Assembly (NCBI GenBank): GCA_003116975.1
Contig: BGKB01000119.1
Location: 163,923-227,922 of the forward strand
Reading direction: 5' to 3'
Length of the DNA stretch: 64,000 nt
From: Aurantiochytrium sp. KH105
Lineage: Eukaryota; Sar; Bigyra; Thraustochytrida; Thraustochytriidae
Shown here: positions 26,529 through 36,169 of the stretch, piece by piece
Position numbering within the stretch: position 1 is the first letter of the stretch
Layout: each line of letters opens with the position of its first letter
The notes under the pieces: model-generated
The model's input: the letters and a program-made list of their open reading frames with translations, nothing else
What the model was told of the DNA's origin: nothing
The model's database searches: none
Made by a program: the position numbers and the translations under genes

Positions 26529-28144
26529 TCTCGCTCACTTTGCGCAACGTTTAGTAACGAGTGTCTTCCTCTACGCACGCGCACGCACACCCAAGCTTGG
26601 ATCAAAATCAAGCCCAAGCTTGCGCGTCAACTCAAGCACAAGTCGTCCAGGCGAGCGAACAATCAAACAAACTCCCGTCCCTCCTCTGCTCTGCTCTCGC
26701 CAAGAACGTGCGGGTGCTTTCGCCCGCTGCCAATCGGCCGAGTGCTTTCGCTCTTCCTCGCTCTCCACCTCGAGCGGGACGCGACCTCGCCGCGAGGGCT
26801 GGGCTGCGCGAGCGGCTCTGCCAAGCTCGCCCGGCTGGGCCTCGGGCCAAACCTGCTCTGCTCTGCTCTTGCTCGTTGTGGCCGCGTATACTACTAGTAT
26901 GTATACCCAGCTCTCTCCGACAAGAATGGGGACTGGGCGCGAGGCGGGTCCGCTTGCGGCCTCCTCTGTCCGCCCAAACTAATGACGCCGTGCGGTGGCG
27001 GCACGGGCGACCAACAAACTGACAACAATAGCAGTAAGTACGAGCTACCACGTGCTCGAAGGCAAGGCCCAACTCAACTCAACTCAACTCAACTCAACTC
27101 ACTGTCAACTCAACTCAACTCAACTCAACTCCATTGCATTTTACTCCAGCTCAGGCTGCCGCGGCAGGCCTTTCTCGCGCGAAGGTGGCTGGAAAGGGCC
27201 GGAGCGAGCTCTATTCTTTTCGGCCTCAGTCTGCAGGTGCTGCAAGGTGATGAGCTAGCCTCGGCCTGCCGCTGCCGCCATGACCGCTGCTGCAGGCCTG
27301 CCAGAGCCACGCGTGCCGCGATGAGGTGCGATCAGTCCGTGCGCGATGCGACGGGCCGGAAATCGGGAGAGGAGATGCGACCACGACAAAGAGTTTGGAG
27401 ACACAAAGAAAAGAGAGCCCGCCACGTTGGTGGCGTTGTGGCGCGCGAATATGCGAAAAAGACGGGGTTGGGGGAACGAACGACCATGGGACGCCAAACT
27501 TTGACTTCAAGGCTGTACTACACGAGGAGAGCAAGACGGAGGGAGGCGGGAAGACAAGACAAGAATTCTTGATATTCCCACTAGCAGCACTATAACAATA
27601 AATCGCGAGACATGTTGTTCTCAGGGACGGAAGAGAACGCCAGAGTCTTGGAAAATGGAAGAGCCGCGAACAAAGAAGCGCGCGGACTCTTGTGTATGAA
27701 CATTGTAAAAGAGCGAGCCGGCCGAGCCGGTCCTGCCTGGTCTTGGTCCTAGGCCTTGTAGTGGCCACAAGCCTCACTGCCTCACTAAGCCTCACTGTCA
27801 GGGATAGTTTTCTCTCTGTGACTGGCTGATCGCGATCCTGAAAAACGACAAGCTTGGTTCTTCTATTATTATACAGAGCTTGGTCAGTGCCGATCGTTTT
27901 CCTCCAATCCAAAAGATTTATTACGCCTTCTCTCGCTTCTCTCTTTTTTTCGAAGATTTTGTCTTTGGTCTCGTCAGGTCACTATCAGACAGTTTCCGGC
28001 TGTTCCTGCGTGCACCGGACGCTGCGCCGCCCCTACCTGCAAGTGTCCCTCAAGCCTCTTCGTCACGTTCGCGTGCGCGCGCGAAAGTGCGGTGCGACGC
28101 AGTCAGATCGCCCAAGGTGAAAAAGGCAGGCACGCACAAGCGTC
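26529..28144. other. 1.6 kb divergent intergenic region
   Basis: This separates the start codons of the ABCC transporter (minus) and the tail-anchored protein (plus), so it should hold both promoters. It contains a TA-rich palindromic cluster near 26884-26906 (two GTATAC words) and a CAACT pentanucleotide array. ORFs in it have no domain and look random. Confidence 0.6.
27069..27131. repeat. (CAACT)n pentanucleotide repeat
   Basis: Two runs of six to seven and five to six CAACT units are separated by ACTGT. The complementary strand reads AGTTG. Confidence 0.93.
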
Positions 28145-28846
28145 ATGGCCCCGCTCGTAGTCTTGCACGCCGCCGAGGACGGCCCGAGCGAGGACACGTT
28201 GCCTGGGGGCTTGACGCGGGACGGCAGCACGATCGTCGCAACAGCTCCGTCAACAATGGGATCAACAAGGTTGCGCAGAGTGTGGGCCTACGTGGACGTT
28301 GACGAAAACGTCGACCTCGCGGATATCGTGCTGCTGGAAAAGAGCTCTGGCAAGCTGCTGCCGCCAACAAGCTCGCTTTCACAACATTTGGGAGAATGCG
28401 AGGACGCAGAGGTTGCCATTCTATGCGCGACTCGAATCAACGACAGCAATGCCGGAGAAGAATGGGCAGTAAGAGGATCTCTATTCATTCAAGCCGTCAC
28501 ACCCTGGGATGCGTCAGTTGCAGGAGCCACGAGAGCACTTGCAGAGGACCTCGAACGGACCGTCGCAAAGCGCAAGAGTTTCGCCCCGGAAACAAGACTG
28601 CGGGCTACAGCGCCCTTGGTGGCTCCTCGAGGCGAAAGAAAAATTCAAGACTTGGTTCAAGTGTCTCGCTATGTCCCAAGTTCTGTCTCATCATCAACCC
28701 TGCCTCCCGGTGTGCAGCTCCGAGAGCAGAGTTTACAAGACAGCGCTGGTTCTGCGCGCAAACTGAGCATGTTATCCTTTACCATCATTGCTGCTGTCAT
28801 TGCCGTTGTTCTCGCATACTTTAAAATCTTACGTCAATCCGTCTGA
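28145..28846 (+). CDS. small tail-anchored membrane protein, function unknown
   Basis: 233 residues. Cytosolic region ~1-205 with a possible beta-rich domain at 40-125 (WAYVDVDENVDLADIVLL, ending GSLFIQAVTPWD), then a Ser-rich linker. A single hydrophobic helix (~208-226, SFTIIAAVIAVVLAYF) lies close to the C-terminus and is followed by KILRQSV. This is the layout of a tail-anchored protein of ER or mitochondrial outer membrane. The arrangement of a beta-domain and tail anchor recalls VAP-type proteins, but the MSP signature is not visible, so no family is assigned. Convergent with the CENP-T gene, 66 bp apart. The start codon is the first in the frame. Confidence 0.65.
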   Translation: MAPLVVLHAAEDGPSEDTLPGGLTRDGSTIVATAPSTMGSTRLRRVWAYVDVDENVDLADIVLLEKSSGKLLPPTSSLSQHLGECEDAEVAILCATRINDSNAGEEWAVRGSLFIQAVTPWDASVAGATRALAEDLERTVAKRKSFAPETRLRATAPLVAPRGERKIQDLVQVSRYVPSSVSSSTLPPGVQLREQSLQDSAGSARKLSMLSFTIIAAVIAVVLAYFKILRQSV

Positions 28847-28912
28847 GCAAATCTTCCTAGATTACAATACATTTTTTTGCGTGCTGACCGCAAAAGGAAC
28901 CTGGAACAACTA

Positions 28913-30955
28913 TCATTCAAGAGCATCAATGACCTCGTCTGCAAATTCGCGGGGCAAGTGTTTGCGCGCAAGGTCAGCAAGAGCTTCATCGAGGTCACCT
29001 GCGATAAGGCGTTGTCTTGCAAAGAGACAACGCACATCCGACATTTCAATGGTGCGGCGGCCGCCGTGGTCCGCGTAGCTTGCAAGATCGTCGGCCGCCT
29101 GCTCAAAAAACGCCGCCGATGCACGCATCACTGCGCGTGCCGTCGCATTTCCATTTGAAGAAAAGTCACGAGCTTTGAGCAAATTTGTCCACACCTTTTT
29201 CACGAAAATGTCCGGCAAGTGCGGCACGCGTGGAACCTTAGCGGCTTCTTCGCCCCCCACGATGGCTTCTGCGGACGCGCGCGACTTCCCTCTATCTGTG
29301 CGTGGCTTGCGTTTGCGCATCTTTTTCCGTGCAGGAAAAATGTCCTCGCCTTCTTCATCCTCCTCAAAGAGTGGCGGCAGCGGCATATTGGGGCGCGCCA
29401 TGGCTCGCTTTCGCCACTCGGGCGTCACGCGCTCCTGAAGCGTCGAGCCCGCAAGCAACGTAAATTTAGGCAGCACCGACGGCGTTGCAAAGGCGCCTGT
29501 TGCCTCAGATGCCAGCGATTTGCTTTCAGATGACATGTCTCTTGCGGCAGAAAAAGACAGAGGCGCGATTGATGACGCGGGCGTTGCGCCTGGACCCGAG
29601 ACGGAAAGGATCGAAGCTGGCGAGGCGCCCGGGAACGAGCCTGCTGATGCAGGTGTTTCGCCCGGTTTTGTGCTACTCGCGCTGCCGTCCATCGGTGTGG
29701 CAATGAGTGCGTAGGGATCTTCGAGAGCTCGTTTTCCTCTTCGCGGACGTTGAAAGGCGATGACTTCTGCACTTGTATTGTTCTCTTTATCGCGGAGACT
29801 TCCGCGGGGCTTTTCTTCGGAAGGCAAATCCGGAGCAATTAGCGCTCTTCGCGCGCGTTGGCCGGCCCGAACTTCCGCGACTCCAGCTTCACGCTGCTGC
29901 TGCGCGCTTGCGTGCAGAGATCCGTCTCGTCGACTGGGCTTCTCCTCTGAGAGAAGCTCCGGCGGAATCAAAGTTCTTCTTCGCCGGCGACGACGATCAG
30001 GGCGCGGGCGTCTCTCGATGGCCAGGTCCTTTTCAGCTGCGCGGAAGGCATCTTCGTCTTCATCCTCGTCGCCGCCGCCGCCGAGACGCTCATTGCCCGT
30101 TTGCCCTTCGTCGGTGACGGCGGCATTTCCTGAACGATTCGCGAGCAAATCTTGACGTTGCGAGTCGGCAGCGCCCTGCGCGAGTTTTGAATCCTTTGGT
30201 GCTGCGGCTGACACCGCAAAAAATGCATCGTCGTCATCGTCGTCATTGTCATTGTCAGTCACACGATTTCGAGAGGACAATTTCGCGGCATCTTCCACGC
30301 TGACTGTTTGCACCTGTGTACCTGGAGTGCTCATGACTGGTTTTCTCCTTGGAGACGTGCGTCGGGTTGTGATTACCGCCTCGGCCCGGGCTTCGTCTCC
30401 GACTTGGTTTGCTGCCGCTTTTTCGGCCGCGAGGCTTTCTCGAGATCGCACCATCTCGGGCGCCTCATTAAGAAAAGCTCGAATCATCGTTCGAGGCGTT
30501 TCCCTTGGTATCCTTGACCTCATCGTTCTTTTCATCGCCGTGCTCGAGACGCTTGCAGGTGTCTCTTCCGCAGCATGTTGGGGCTCTTCGCGCACGTCTC
30601 GGCCTTCTTCAGTCCCGCTAACCTCTTGGTCATTCTCGCGAGTCGTCATCTTCTTCTCCATCTCTTCCTCCTCCTTCTTCTCGAGGTCCGCAGGCCCTTC
30701 TCTCGCGTCATTGTCCGCACCTCTCGCCTTCCCCACCGCCGCCGACGCCGTGCGCCGCGCGCTCCGCGTCCGCGCCGCGGGGCCGTCGTCTTCGTCGGCC
30801 TGCTTCTCCGGCGAGAGCGCAGTCGATGGCGACCGCGACGGCGCCAGCGGCGGCTGCTTCTTCTCCGCCGCCGTGCGCGTCCTCGGGCCGCGCTGCTCGG
30901 AGTCCGCCGCCAGCGCCCGGATCAGCGTGCGCGGCGTCTCCGCGGGGTCTGCCAT
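28913..30955 (-). CDS. CENPT: CENP-T-like kinetochore protein with histone-fold C-terminus
   Basis: 680 residues from the Met at 30955; an upstream in-frame Met at 31078 would add 41 basic residues. CENP-T links centromeric chromatin to the Ndc80 complex. The N-terminus, MADPAETPRTLIRALAADS, closely resembles the start of animal CENP-T (TPRTLL motif). A second copy, IPRETPRTMIRAFLNE, follows about 135 residues later. In animals, CDK phosphorylation of such TP sites creates Ndc80-binding sites. A long disordered middle contains two related motifs (RRTLIPPELLSEEKP and RRALIAPDLPSEEKP). The last ~100 residues form the CENP-T histone fold: ARAVMRASAAFFEQAADDLA, YADHGGRRTIEMSDVRCLFA and the terminal extension ARKHLPREFADEVIDALE. 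This terminal helix pair is a hallmark that separates CENP-T from other histone folds. Confidence 0.85.
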   Translation of the reverse strand: MADPAETPRTLIRALAADSEQRGPRTRTAAEKKQPPLAPSRSPSTALSPEKQADEDDGPAARTRSARRTASAAVGKARGADNDAREGPADLEKKEEEEMEKKMTTRENDQEVSGTEEGRDVREEPQHAAEETPASVSSTAMKRTMRSRIPRETPRTMIRAFLNEAPEMVRSRESLAAEKAAANQVGDEARAEAVITTRRTSPRRKPVMSTPGTQVQTVSVEDAAKLSSRNRVTDNDNDDDDDDAFFAVSAAAPKDSKLAQGAADSQRQDLLANRSGNAAVTDEGQTGNERLGGGGDEDEDEDAFRAAEKDLAIERRPRPDRRRRRRRTLIPPELLSEEKPSRRDGSLHASAQQQREAGVAEVRAGQRARRALIAPDLPSEEKPRGSLRDKENNTSAEVIAFQRPRRGKRALEDPYALIATPMDGSASSTKPGETPASAGSFPGASPASILSVSGPGATPASSIAPLSFSAARDMSSESKSLASEATGAFATPSVLPKFTLLAGSTLQERVTPEWRKRAMARPNMPLPPLFEEDEEGEDIFPARKKMRKRKPRTDRGKSRASAEAIVGGEEAAKVPRVPHLPDIFVKKVWTNLLKARDFSSNGNATARAVMRASAAFFEQAADDLASYADHGGRRTIEMSDVRCLFARQRLIAGDLDEALADLARKHLPREFADEVIDALE

Positions 30956-31108
30956 GCTCTCGCGCCGCGCGCGTCGGCCGTCGCGGCGTCCGGGCTCGAC
31001 GGTTTGTGCTCTGCTTCTCTCATTGTTGTGGTGCTTATTAGGGAGTTTTTTTCCCGCTGCGTGCGACTGCTTGCTCATAGTCGAGCATCATAAACAATCG
31101 AGTCCGCG

Positions 31109-32866
31109 ATGAATCCGAGGACGACGGAGGCAAATCCCGAATCCCCTTCGGAGACTCTCCAAGACGCAGACGCTCTCAAGCAGCCGGATCCTGGCAGTGC
31201 AGGCCAAGCAGCCAGGCGTCTGGCGGGAAGGAAGGAGCCCTGCGCGGATGCCGCAATGTCGGCCGGGCGCTCTGCCTCACGCGGGGAGGACCTGGACGGC
31301 CGCGTGGTGCTTCACGTTGACGTCGACGGGTTCTACTGCGCCTGCGAAGCCCGCCGCAGGCCGGAGCTTCGAGGTAAACCCGTGGCTGTGACGCAGTTCA
31401 ACAGCGGCGGCTTTGTCGCGCTCAACGGGGAAGCCTCGCGCGCAGGCCTGCGCAAAGGAGACGGCATTGGCGCGCAGGGACATCGGAATTTGCGGTTCTT
31501 CAAGGACCGCCCTGATGCCACGATGGAGGGCGTCATGCGCAAGTGCCCCGATCTCACTATACTTCCGATGGACACGGACTGGTATCGCACCTGTAGCGAA
31601 GATCTGCTCGACGCCCTTGCGTCCTTTCGTAGCACACTGGTTGTTGAAAAGTCGAGCATTGACGACTTTTTCATCGAGGCCACTGCGCACGTTGACCTGT
31701 ACTGCGACGACAACCACTCATGGGACACGAGGCTAGTCTATTTGTGGGCTCCTGGCGACCAGACAGCCGATCAACGCAATGCTGCAGCGAACATGAGTCC
31801 TCGCGCTGCTGCGGCCTGCAGTCTTGCCGCCGACCTACGCGCTCATGTACGGGAGACACTTGGCGGAATGACCATCAGCGTCGGTATCGGGCCCAACAAG
31901 CTCCTTGCGCGACTCGTGAGCAAGCGCAAGCTCACGCCTGATTCGCAGACGATAATCTTCGCCTCGATGGCGACTGATCTTGCGCAATCGACCGCTCTAA
32001 AGTCTGTGCCTGGTCTCAAGGGCAAACTCGGGAGCCAAATACAGGAAGCCTTTGGCGTCGAAAAGCTGGCCGACCTCAACAAAATTCCCGACGCCGATCT
32101 TGCTCGCTCTGTCCCCGGTAAAGTGGCTTGGTTGCGTGACCTTGCACATTGCCGTGATGATTCTCAGGTGATAGTTCGCGGACCTCGCAAGTCTATAATG
32201 ACCGAGCGCTCCTTTGTGCCCACGTCTTTACGCAGCGCGGCTTGCCAGGAAGTCATTCGCATGCTCTGCAAAGACATAACGCGTCGTCTTTTGGACGAAC
32301 GTGATCGTAGAAAGCGCGCGCCGAATGCGCTCACGGTGCTCTGGCGGATTGGCTATGGTTCGCAGACTTTAGAGTCGAGACGACTGTCGCCTTTTCCTTG
32401 TCCCTTGGATCAGTCAGAATCGGGTGTCTCGCGACTCGCCCGCATCGTGGCGTCGCAGCTCCCTGCTTCGGCAAGCTCGCTCACACGCATCGCGCTCAAT
32501 GCAACTGCCTTTGAAGACGTACAGGGCCGCAGTCTCGTAGCAATGTTTCGCGCGTCATCAAAAGCTACATTTTCATCTGCACCTTTGGCATCATTCTCGT
32601 CTTCATCATCTACGTCAACTTCTCGCCCAAGCTTGAAGTCGCCACAGCCTCGTTCTCTCAACTCCTCGTCAACTCTACCTTCCGAAGCTGTCTCTTCAGC
32701 CAAGAACTCGACACAGCGACCTGCCAAGCGACAGCGCACGCTCGACTCTTTTGTGTACCGTTCTTCCATGGCCTCCTCCAAGGCTTTAAAAAAGACGAAG
32801 GACTCATCTGTAATAGATTTGGTCGATGAAGACTCGAGCGACAACGACGCAGTGGCTATCCTGTGA
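31109..32866 (+). CDS. Y-family DNA polymerase (eta-like) with altered catalytic motifs and PIP box
   Basis: 585 residues (an alternative start at 31256 removes 49 disordered residues). Y-family translesion polymerases copy damaged DNA. The palm begins VVLHVDVDGFYCACE, with Asp71 as the first metal ligand and Tyr76 at the steric-gate position. The second carboxylate motif reads KSSIDDFFIE (Asp185-Asp186) where the family has S-I-D-E. The finger motif usually written YEAR is GEAS (107-110), and ~18 residues are inserted before KCPDL. The thumb and finger parts (TISVGIGPNKLLARLVSKRK, SVPGLKGKLG, ERSFVP) support the eta group. The C-terminus has a PCNA-binding PIP box (QRTLDSFV) and a SUMO-interaction-like motif (VIDLVDEDSSDND); no zinc finger of the UBZ type was seen. 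Divergent from CENP-T with 153 bp between starts. Confidence 0.8.
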   Translation: MNPRTTEANPESPSETLQDADALKQPDPGSAGQAARRLAGRKEPCADAAMSAGRSASRGEDLDGRVVLHVDVDGFYCACEARRRPELRGKPVAVTQFNSGGFVALNGEASRAGLRKGDGIGAQGHRNLRFFKDRPDATMEGVMRKCPDLTILPMDTDWYRTCSEDLLDALASFRSTLVVEKSSIDDFFIEATAHVDLYCDDNHSWDTRLVYLWAPGDQTADQRNAAANMSPRAAAACSLAADLRAHVRETLGGMTISVGIGPNKLLARLVSKRKLTPDSQTIIFASMATDLAQSTALKSVPGLKGKLGSQIQEAFGVEKLADLNKIPDADLARSVPGKVAWLRDLAHCRDDSQVIVRGPRKSIMTERSFVPTSLRSAACQEVIRMLCKDITRRLLDERDRRKRAPNALTVLWRIGYGSQTLESRRLSPFPCPLDQSESGVSRLARIVASQLPASASSLTRIALNATAFEDVQGRSLVAMFRASSKATFSSAPLASFSSSSSTSTSRPSLKSPQPRSLNSSSTLPSEAVSSAKNSTQRPAKRQRTLDSFVYRSSMASSKALKKTKDSSVIDLVDEDSSDNDAVAIL

Positions 32867-33338
32867 AACTAGTAGGTAGTTCTGTACTATTCATGTATTC
32901 TAAATCTGGTTGACGATGCACGCAGATTTTCCCTCAGATTTTCCGAAAAATTCTATTCATCGCAATCATACATCATCGCATTCCGACACCACCTAGGCCT
33001 CATCCTACGTTGAGCATATCTCGCTGTCGCAGTCAGCTGCGACGTGCAACAGCCACACACACGCAGAGTCAAGATAGGCCTGGCTCCGACTGTGAATGCT
33101 CATCTACGGCTGGGTGGAGACAAAGGCTTGCTTGTCTTTTTCCACAACACATCGCATCCCGCCATCGCGGAAACGAACGGCGGCCGCGAGAGAGGCTCTC
33201 ACCTCGGAGACCAACTCTCGCGCTGCGGGCGCTGCGGAGGTTACGGGCGCTGCAAAAGAAGGGCCGACGAGGCGGCAGCAAAGCTGGCAGACTTTTCTTG
33301 CACATACTCGACGCGCAAGCCAAGCAGCAGACTGAGAG
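32867..33338. other. intergenic stretch, polymerase 3' end to Elp3 promoter
   Basis: No gene recognised. AT-rich TTTTCCGAAAAATTC-type sequence near 32935-32960 precedes a GC-rich stretch directly upstream of Elp3. Confidence 0.5.
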
Positions 33339-35549
33339 ATGGGGCCGCATGATGGACGCGCGTCTCAAGACCCAGAGGACTACAAGAAGACGCCCGCTGA
33401 GCGCTTCACGTTCAACGAGGATCTTGAGGACATTTACAAGACGTGGAAACAGCTCGTCCCAGACGAGAAACGCGGCCATGCCGAAGTTTTCGTCAAAGAG
33501 CTCATTGCCTTGAACCCACAGACCAACGAAGAGCTCAACAAGGCCACCTCCAAGGTGCGACGGATGCACAAGTTTCCTTGCAGCTTTCGCAAGTCAGAGC
33601 TCTTACACGTACTGATGGCCCTCGAGGAGGAGGGCAAGCTGAGCGGGCCCGAGGTTGTCAGCATGCGCAAGTTGCTCGTCAAAAAGTCTGGCAAGAGCAA
33701 CTCTGGCGTGCTCGTCATCACTGTGCTCACGAGCCCATACCCGCACGGACAAAAGTTTTCCTGCGAGTGGAACTGCTATTATTGCCCAAACGAGCCAGAC
33801 CAGCCCCGCTCATACCTGCACGACGAGCCATCCGTCTTACGCGCCAACCGCAACCGCTTCGACCCAGTTCTTCAATTTTTTGATCGAGCTGTGACCCTTG
33901 CCATGAACGGTCACCCGGTGGACAAGATCGAGCTCCTCATTCTGGGGGGCACCTGGGCGTCGTACCCAGTAAGTTACCAGGAAGAATTCATTCGCGACCT
34001 CTTTTTTGCGGCAAACACCTTTTACACGCAAGGCACGGGACGGGACCGCAAGTCTCTGAGCGAGGAAAAGGCCCTCAACGAGCGCGCGCGCTGCAAAATC
34101 ATCGGCATCACGCTCGAAACGCGTCCAGACTGCATCAACGCGCAAGAGCTCCAACGCTTTCGCCGGTACGGCTGCACCCGCGTGCAGCTCGGCGTGCAGC
34201 ACACGGACAACGCCATCTTGAAACGCATCAATCGCGGCTGCACGAGCGAGGACGTGCGCAATGCCCTGCGTTTGCTCAAAGATGCATGCTACAAGGTCGA
34301 CATTCATTTGATGCCGAATCTGCCTGGATCGACGCCGGACGTGGATCGTAAAATGTTTGACGAGGTTCTGACAGACCCTGATTTTCAGGCCGATCAGTGG
34401 AAGATCTACCCTTGCGAGACTACCCCATGGACCGTCATTCAACGCTGGTATGAGACTGGCAAATACAAGCCTTATCCGGAGGACGAACTAATGGACGTTC
34501 TCCTCGAAACCAAGGCCAAAGTTCATCCTTGGATTCGGCTCAACCGCGTGATTCGTGACATTCCATCGCAATACATTCTTGGCGGGGTGGACAATCCAAG
34601 TTTGCGTCAGGTCCTGCAAAAGCGCCTTCTCGCCAACGGCCAACGCTGTCGCTGCATCCGTTGTCGAGAGGTGCGGAATCAGACACCGTCTCCTAATGAT
34701 GTGAGTCTCGTTGTGCGCTCGTACGAGGGGCAGGGCGCCCAAGAGTTCTTTTTGTCGTATGAGGTCAACGATGAGGCAGAGACTATTCTTGGCTTCCTTC
34801 GTCTCCGGCTTCCCGGTCGGCGCGTACTTTTGCGTGAAGGTGGCGTTGAGAGCGCTCTTCCTCCAGCTCTGAGCAGCGCCTCGGTCATGGGCTACAGCAG
34901 TGACGATGACGATGACGAGGAGGATGGCGAGGATGGCGGCAGCGGTGACAACGACAATGAAAGCGAAGCTGAAGATCGTGGCCGAAGCACAGTCAATGCG
35001 GCAACATCAGCGTCATCTTCAGGAGGGAGTTTGCGGCGTCGTAAGAGAAGCAAGACGCCAACGGTTCGGCGAAAGACTCCTGCTAAGAAATCGGCGGCTA
35101 AAGCGCCGTCGACGACTTCGTCGTCAGCCAAGCCACCGCGCGTAGATCCGTCGCAAATGTTTGTTCCATTTTCCGAGCTTGATGGCGCTGCTCTCGTTCG
35201 CGAGCTTCATGTATATGGGCAGCTCATCCCGACCGAGCAATCGAAACGCACGCACGCTCAGCACACTGGTATCGGGACGCGACTGATGGCCGAGGCCGAA
35301 AAAATTGCGCAACGGCACTGGTATCGGCGCGTGGCCGTCATTTCGGGTGTTGGCGTGCGCGACTACTATCGCAAACTGGGCTACGAGTTGCAAGGCGAAG
35401 GTGAATTCATGATGAAGGAGCTCAGCCCGGTCTCGGAGCACGTGGACAAGTTCATTCTGGCTCTCATCGCGATGATTGTTGGGTTCAACGTGTTTCTGAG
35501 CGTTCTCGTTTTGCAATCGTTGCAGTCTTCTCCTTCGCCGTCGCAGTGA
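33339..35549 (+). CDS. ELP3: Elp3-type tRNA-modifying radical SAM acetyltransferase with C-terminal TM anchor
   Basis: 736 residues. Elp3 forms the carboxymethyl precursor on wobble uridine of tRNA. The radical SAM domain carries CEWNCYYCP (Cys ligands for the 4Fe-4S cluster) with LLILGGTWASYP, GITLETRPD, GCTRVQLGVQ, DIHLMPNLPG and LNRVIRDIPS following in the family order. The GNAT part has VRELHVYGQLIP, HTGIGTRLMAEAEKIA and VAVISGVGVRDYYRKLGYEL, so it looks catalytically complete. Two departures from human Elp3 stand out. First, a ~105-residue disordered acidic-then-basic insertion (~520-625) splits the acetyltransferase region. Second, a hydrophobic segment at ~705-727 (FILALIAMIVGFNVFLSVLV) ends the protein. 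Such an anchor is known for the tail-anchored mitochondrial Elp3 of Toxoplasma. The radical SAM part is also closer to algal/apicomplexan-type Elp3 sequences than to the human one, as far as I can judge. Confidence 0.92.
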   Translation: MGPHDGRASQDPEDYKKTPAERFTFNEDLEDIYKTWKQLVPDEKRGHAEVFVKELIALNPQTNEELNKATSKVRRMHKFPCSFRKSELLHVLMALEEEGKLSGPEVVSMRKLLVKKSGKSNSGVLVITVLTSPYPHGQKFSCEWNCYYCPNEPDQPRSYLHDEPSVLRANRNRFDPVLQFFDRAVTLAMNGHPVDKIELLILGGTWASYPVSYQEEFIRDLFFAANTFYTQGTGRDRKSLSEEKALNERARCKIIGITLETRPDCINAQELQRFRRYGCTRVQLGVQHTDNAILKRINRGCTSEDVRNALRLLKDACYKVDIHLMPNLPGSTPDVDRKMFDEVLTDPDFQADQWKIYPCETTPWTVIQRWYETGKYKPYPEDELMDVLLETKAKVHPWIRLNRVIRDIPSQYILGGVDNPSLRQVLQKRLLANGQRCRCIRCREVRNQTPSPNDVSLVVRSYEGQGAQEFFLSYEVNDEAETILGFLRLRLPGRRVLLREGGVESALPPALSSASVMGYSSDDDDDEEDGEDGGSGDNDNESEAEDRGRSTVNAATSASSSGGSLRRRKRSKTPTVRRKTPAKKSAAKAPSTTSSSAKPPRVDPSQMFVPFSELDGAALVRELHVYGQLIPTEQSKRTHAQHTGIGTRLMAEAEKIAQRHWYRRVAVISGVGVRDYYRKLGYELQGEGEFMMKELSPVSEHVDKFILALIAMIVGFNVFLSVLVLQSLQSSPSPSQ

Positions 35550-35638
35550 GAAGCCACGTGCGGCACGTACTTTTGGTCAAGTTGAGAATAAGACACGATT
35601 TTTATTAGTCTATACTTTGTTTGCACCAGTCCGTAAAT

Positions 35639-35674
35639 CAAGCAAGCAAGCAAGCAAGCAAGCAGGCAAGCAAG
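35639..35674 (+). repeat. (AAGC)n microsatellite
   Basis: About eight AAGC units with one GGC interruption, in the shared 3' region of Elp3 and ATP synthase gamma. Confidence 0.93.
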
Positions 35675-35941
35675 TGTAGGAAAATAATGGAAGAAAAGAT
35701 GATGCGCTTGTCCCGGTGTCATGTATTCGTGGGAATCGGAGTGGGTAATTGTAATGAAGGTTGTCATGGGATTAAAGAGTCCAACAAGAAAAGCTATCAG
35801 GTGTGAATTGTTGATTCGTGATTCGTGATGGGGTTGTCAAAGCTAGATAGAGATCAGGCCAGCCGACGAGGCGCAGCCTGCCACATTTTGTCTGCGCAGC
35901 CTTGGCACCCTCACCCGGCATTCCTCGAATCGGCCACTCAC

Positions 35942-35973
35942 TCACGCACGCACGCACGCACGCACGCACGCAC
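35942..35973. repeat. (CACG)n microsatellite
   Basis: Eight CACG units. A 16-bp GA dinucleotide run follows at about 36128-36143, just before the 3' end of the ATP synthase gene. Confidence 0.93.
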
Positions 35974-36169
35974 GTGCGAATGTACGCCTTGCTTGGGCGT
36001 CCAGCCATCTCTAGCCTGATTTCGAGCGTGACTTAAGACCTTCCGCCTCAACCGAGTACAAAGACGTGATTGGAATCGAGACAGAAAAAAGAGAAAGGCG
36101 CGAACGAAAAGGGAGAAAGGAAAGAAGAGAGAGAGAGAGAGAGAGGCCACGTCATCAACAACCGGCACT

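Noticed and set aside
26293-27022. Plus-strand ORFs overlapping the ABCC N-terminus and its promoter
   Set aside because: They are shadows of the ABCC gene or random GC-rich frames without domains.
27226-27912. 228-residue minus-strand ORF between ABCC and the tail-anchored gene
   Set aside because: Composition is biased (Arg/Ser), no motif, overlaps repeat-rich sequence; not supported as a gene.
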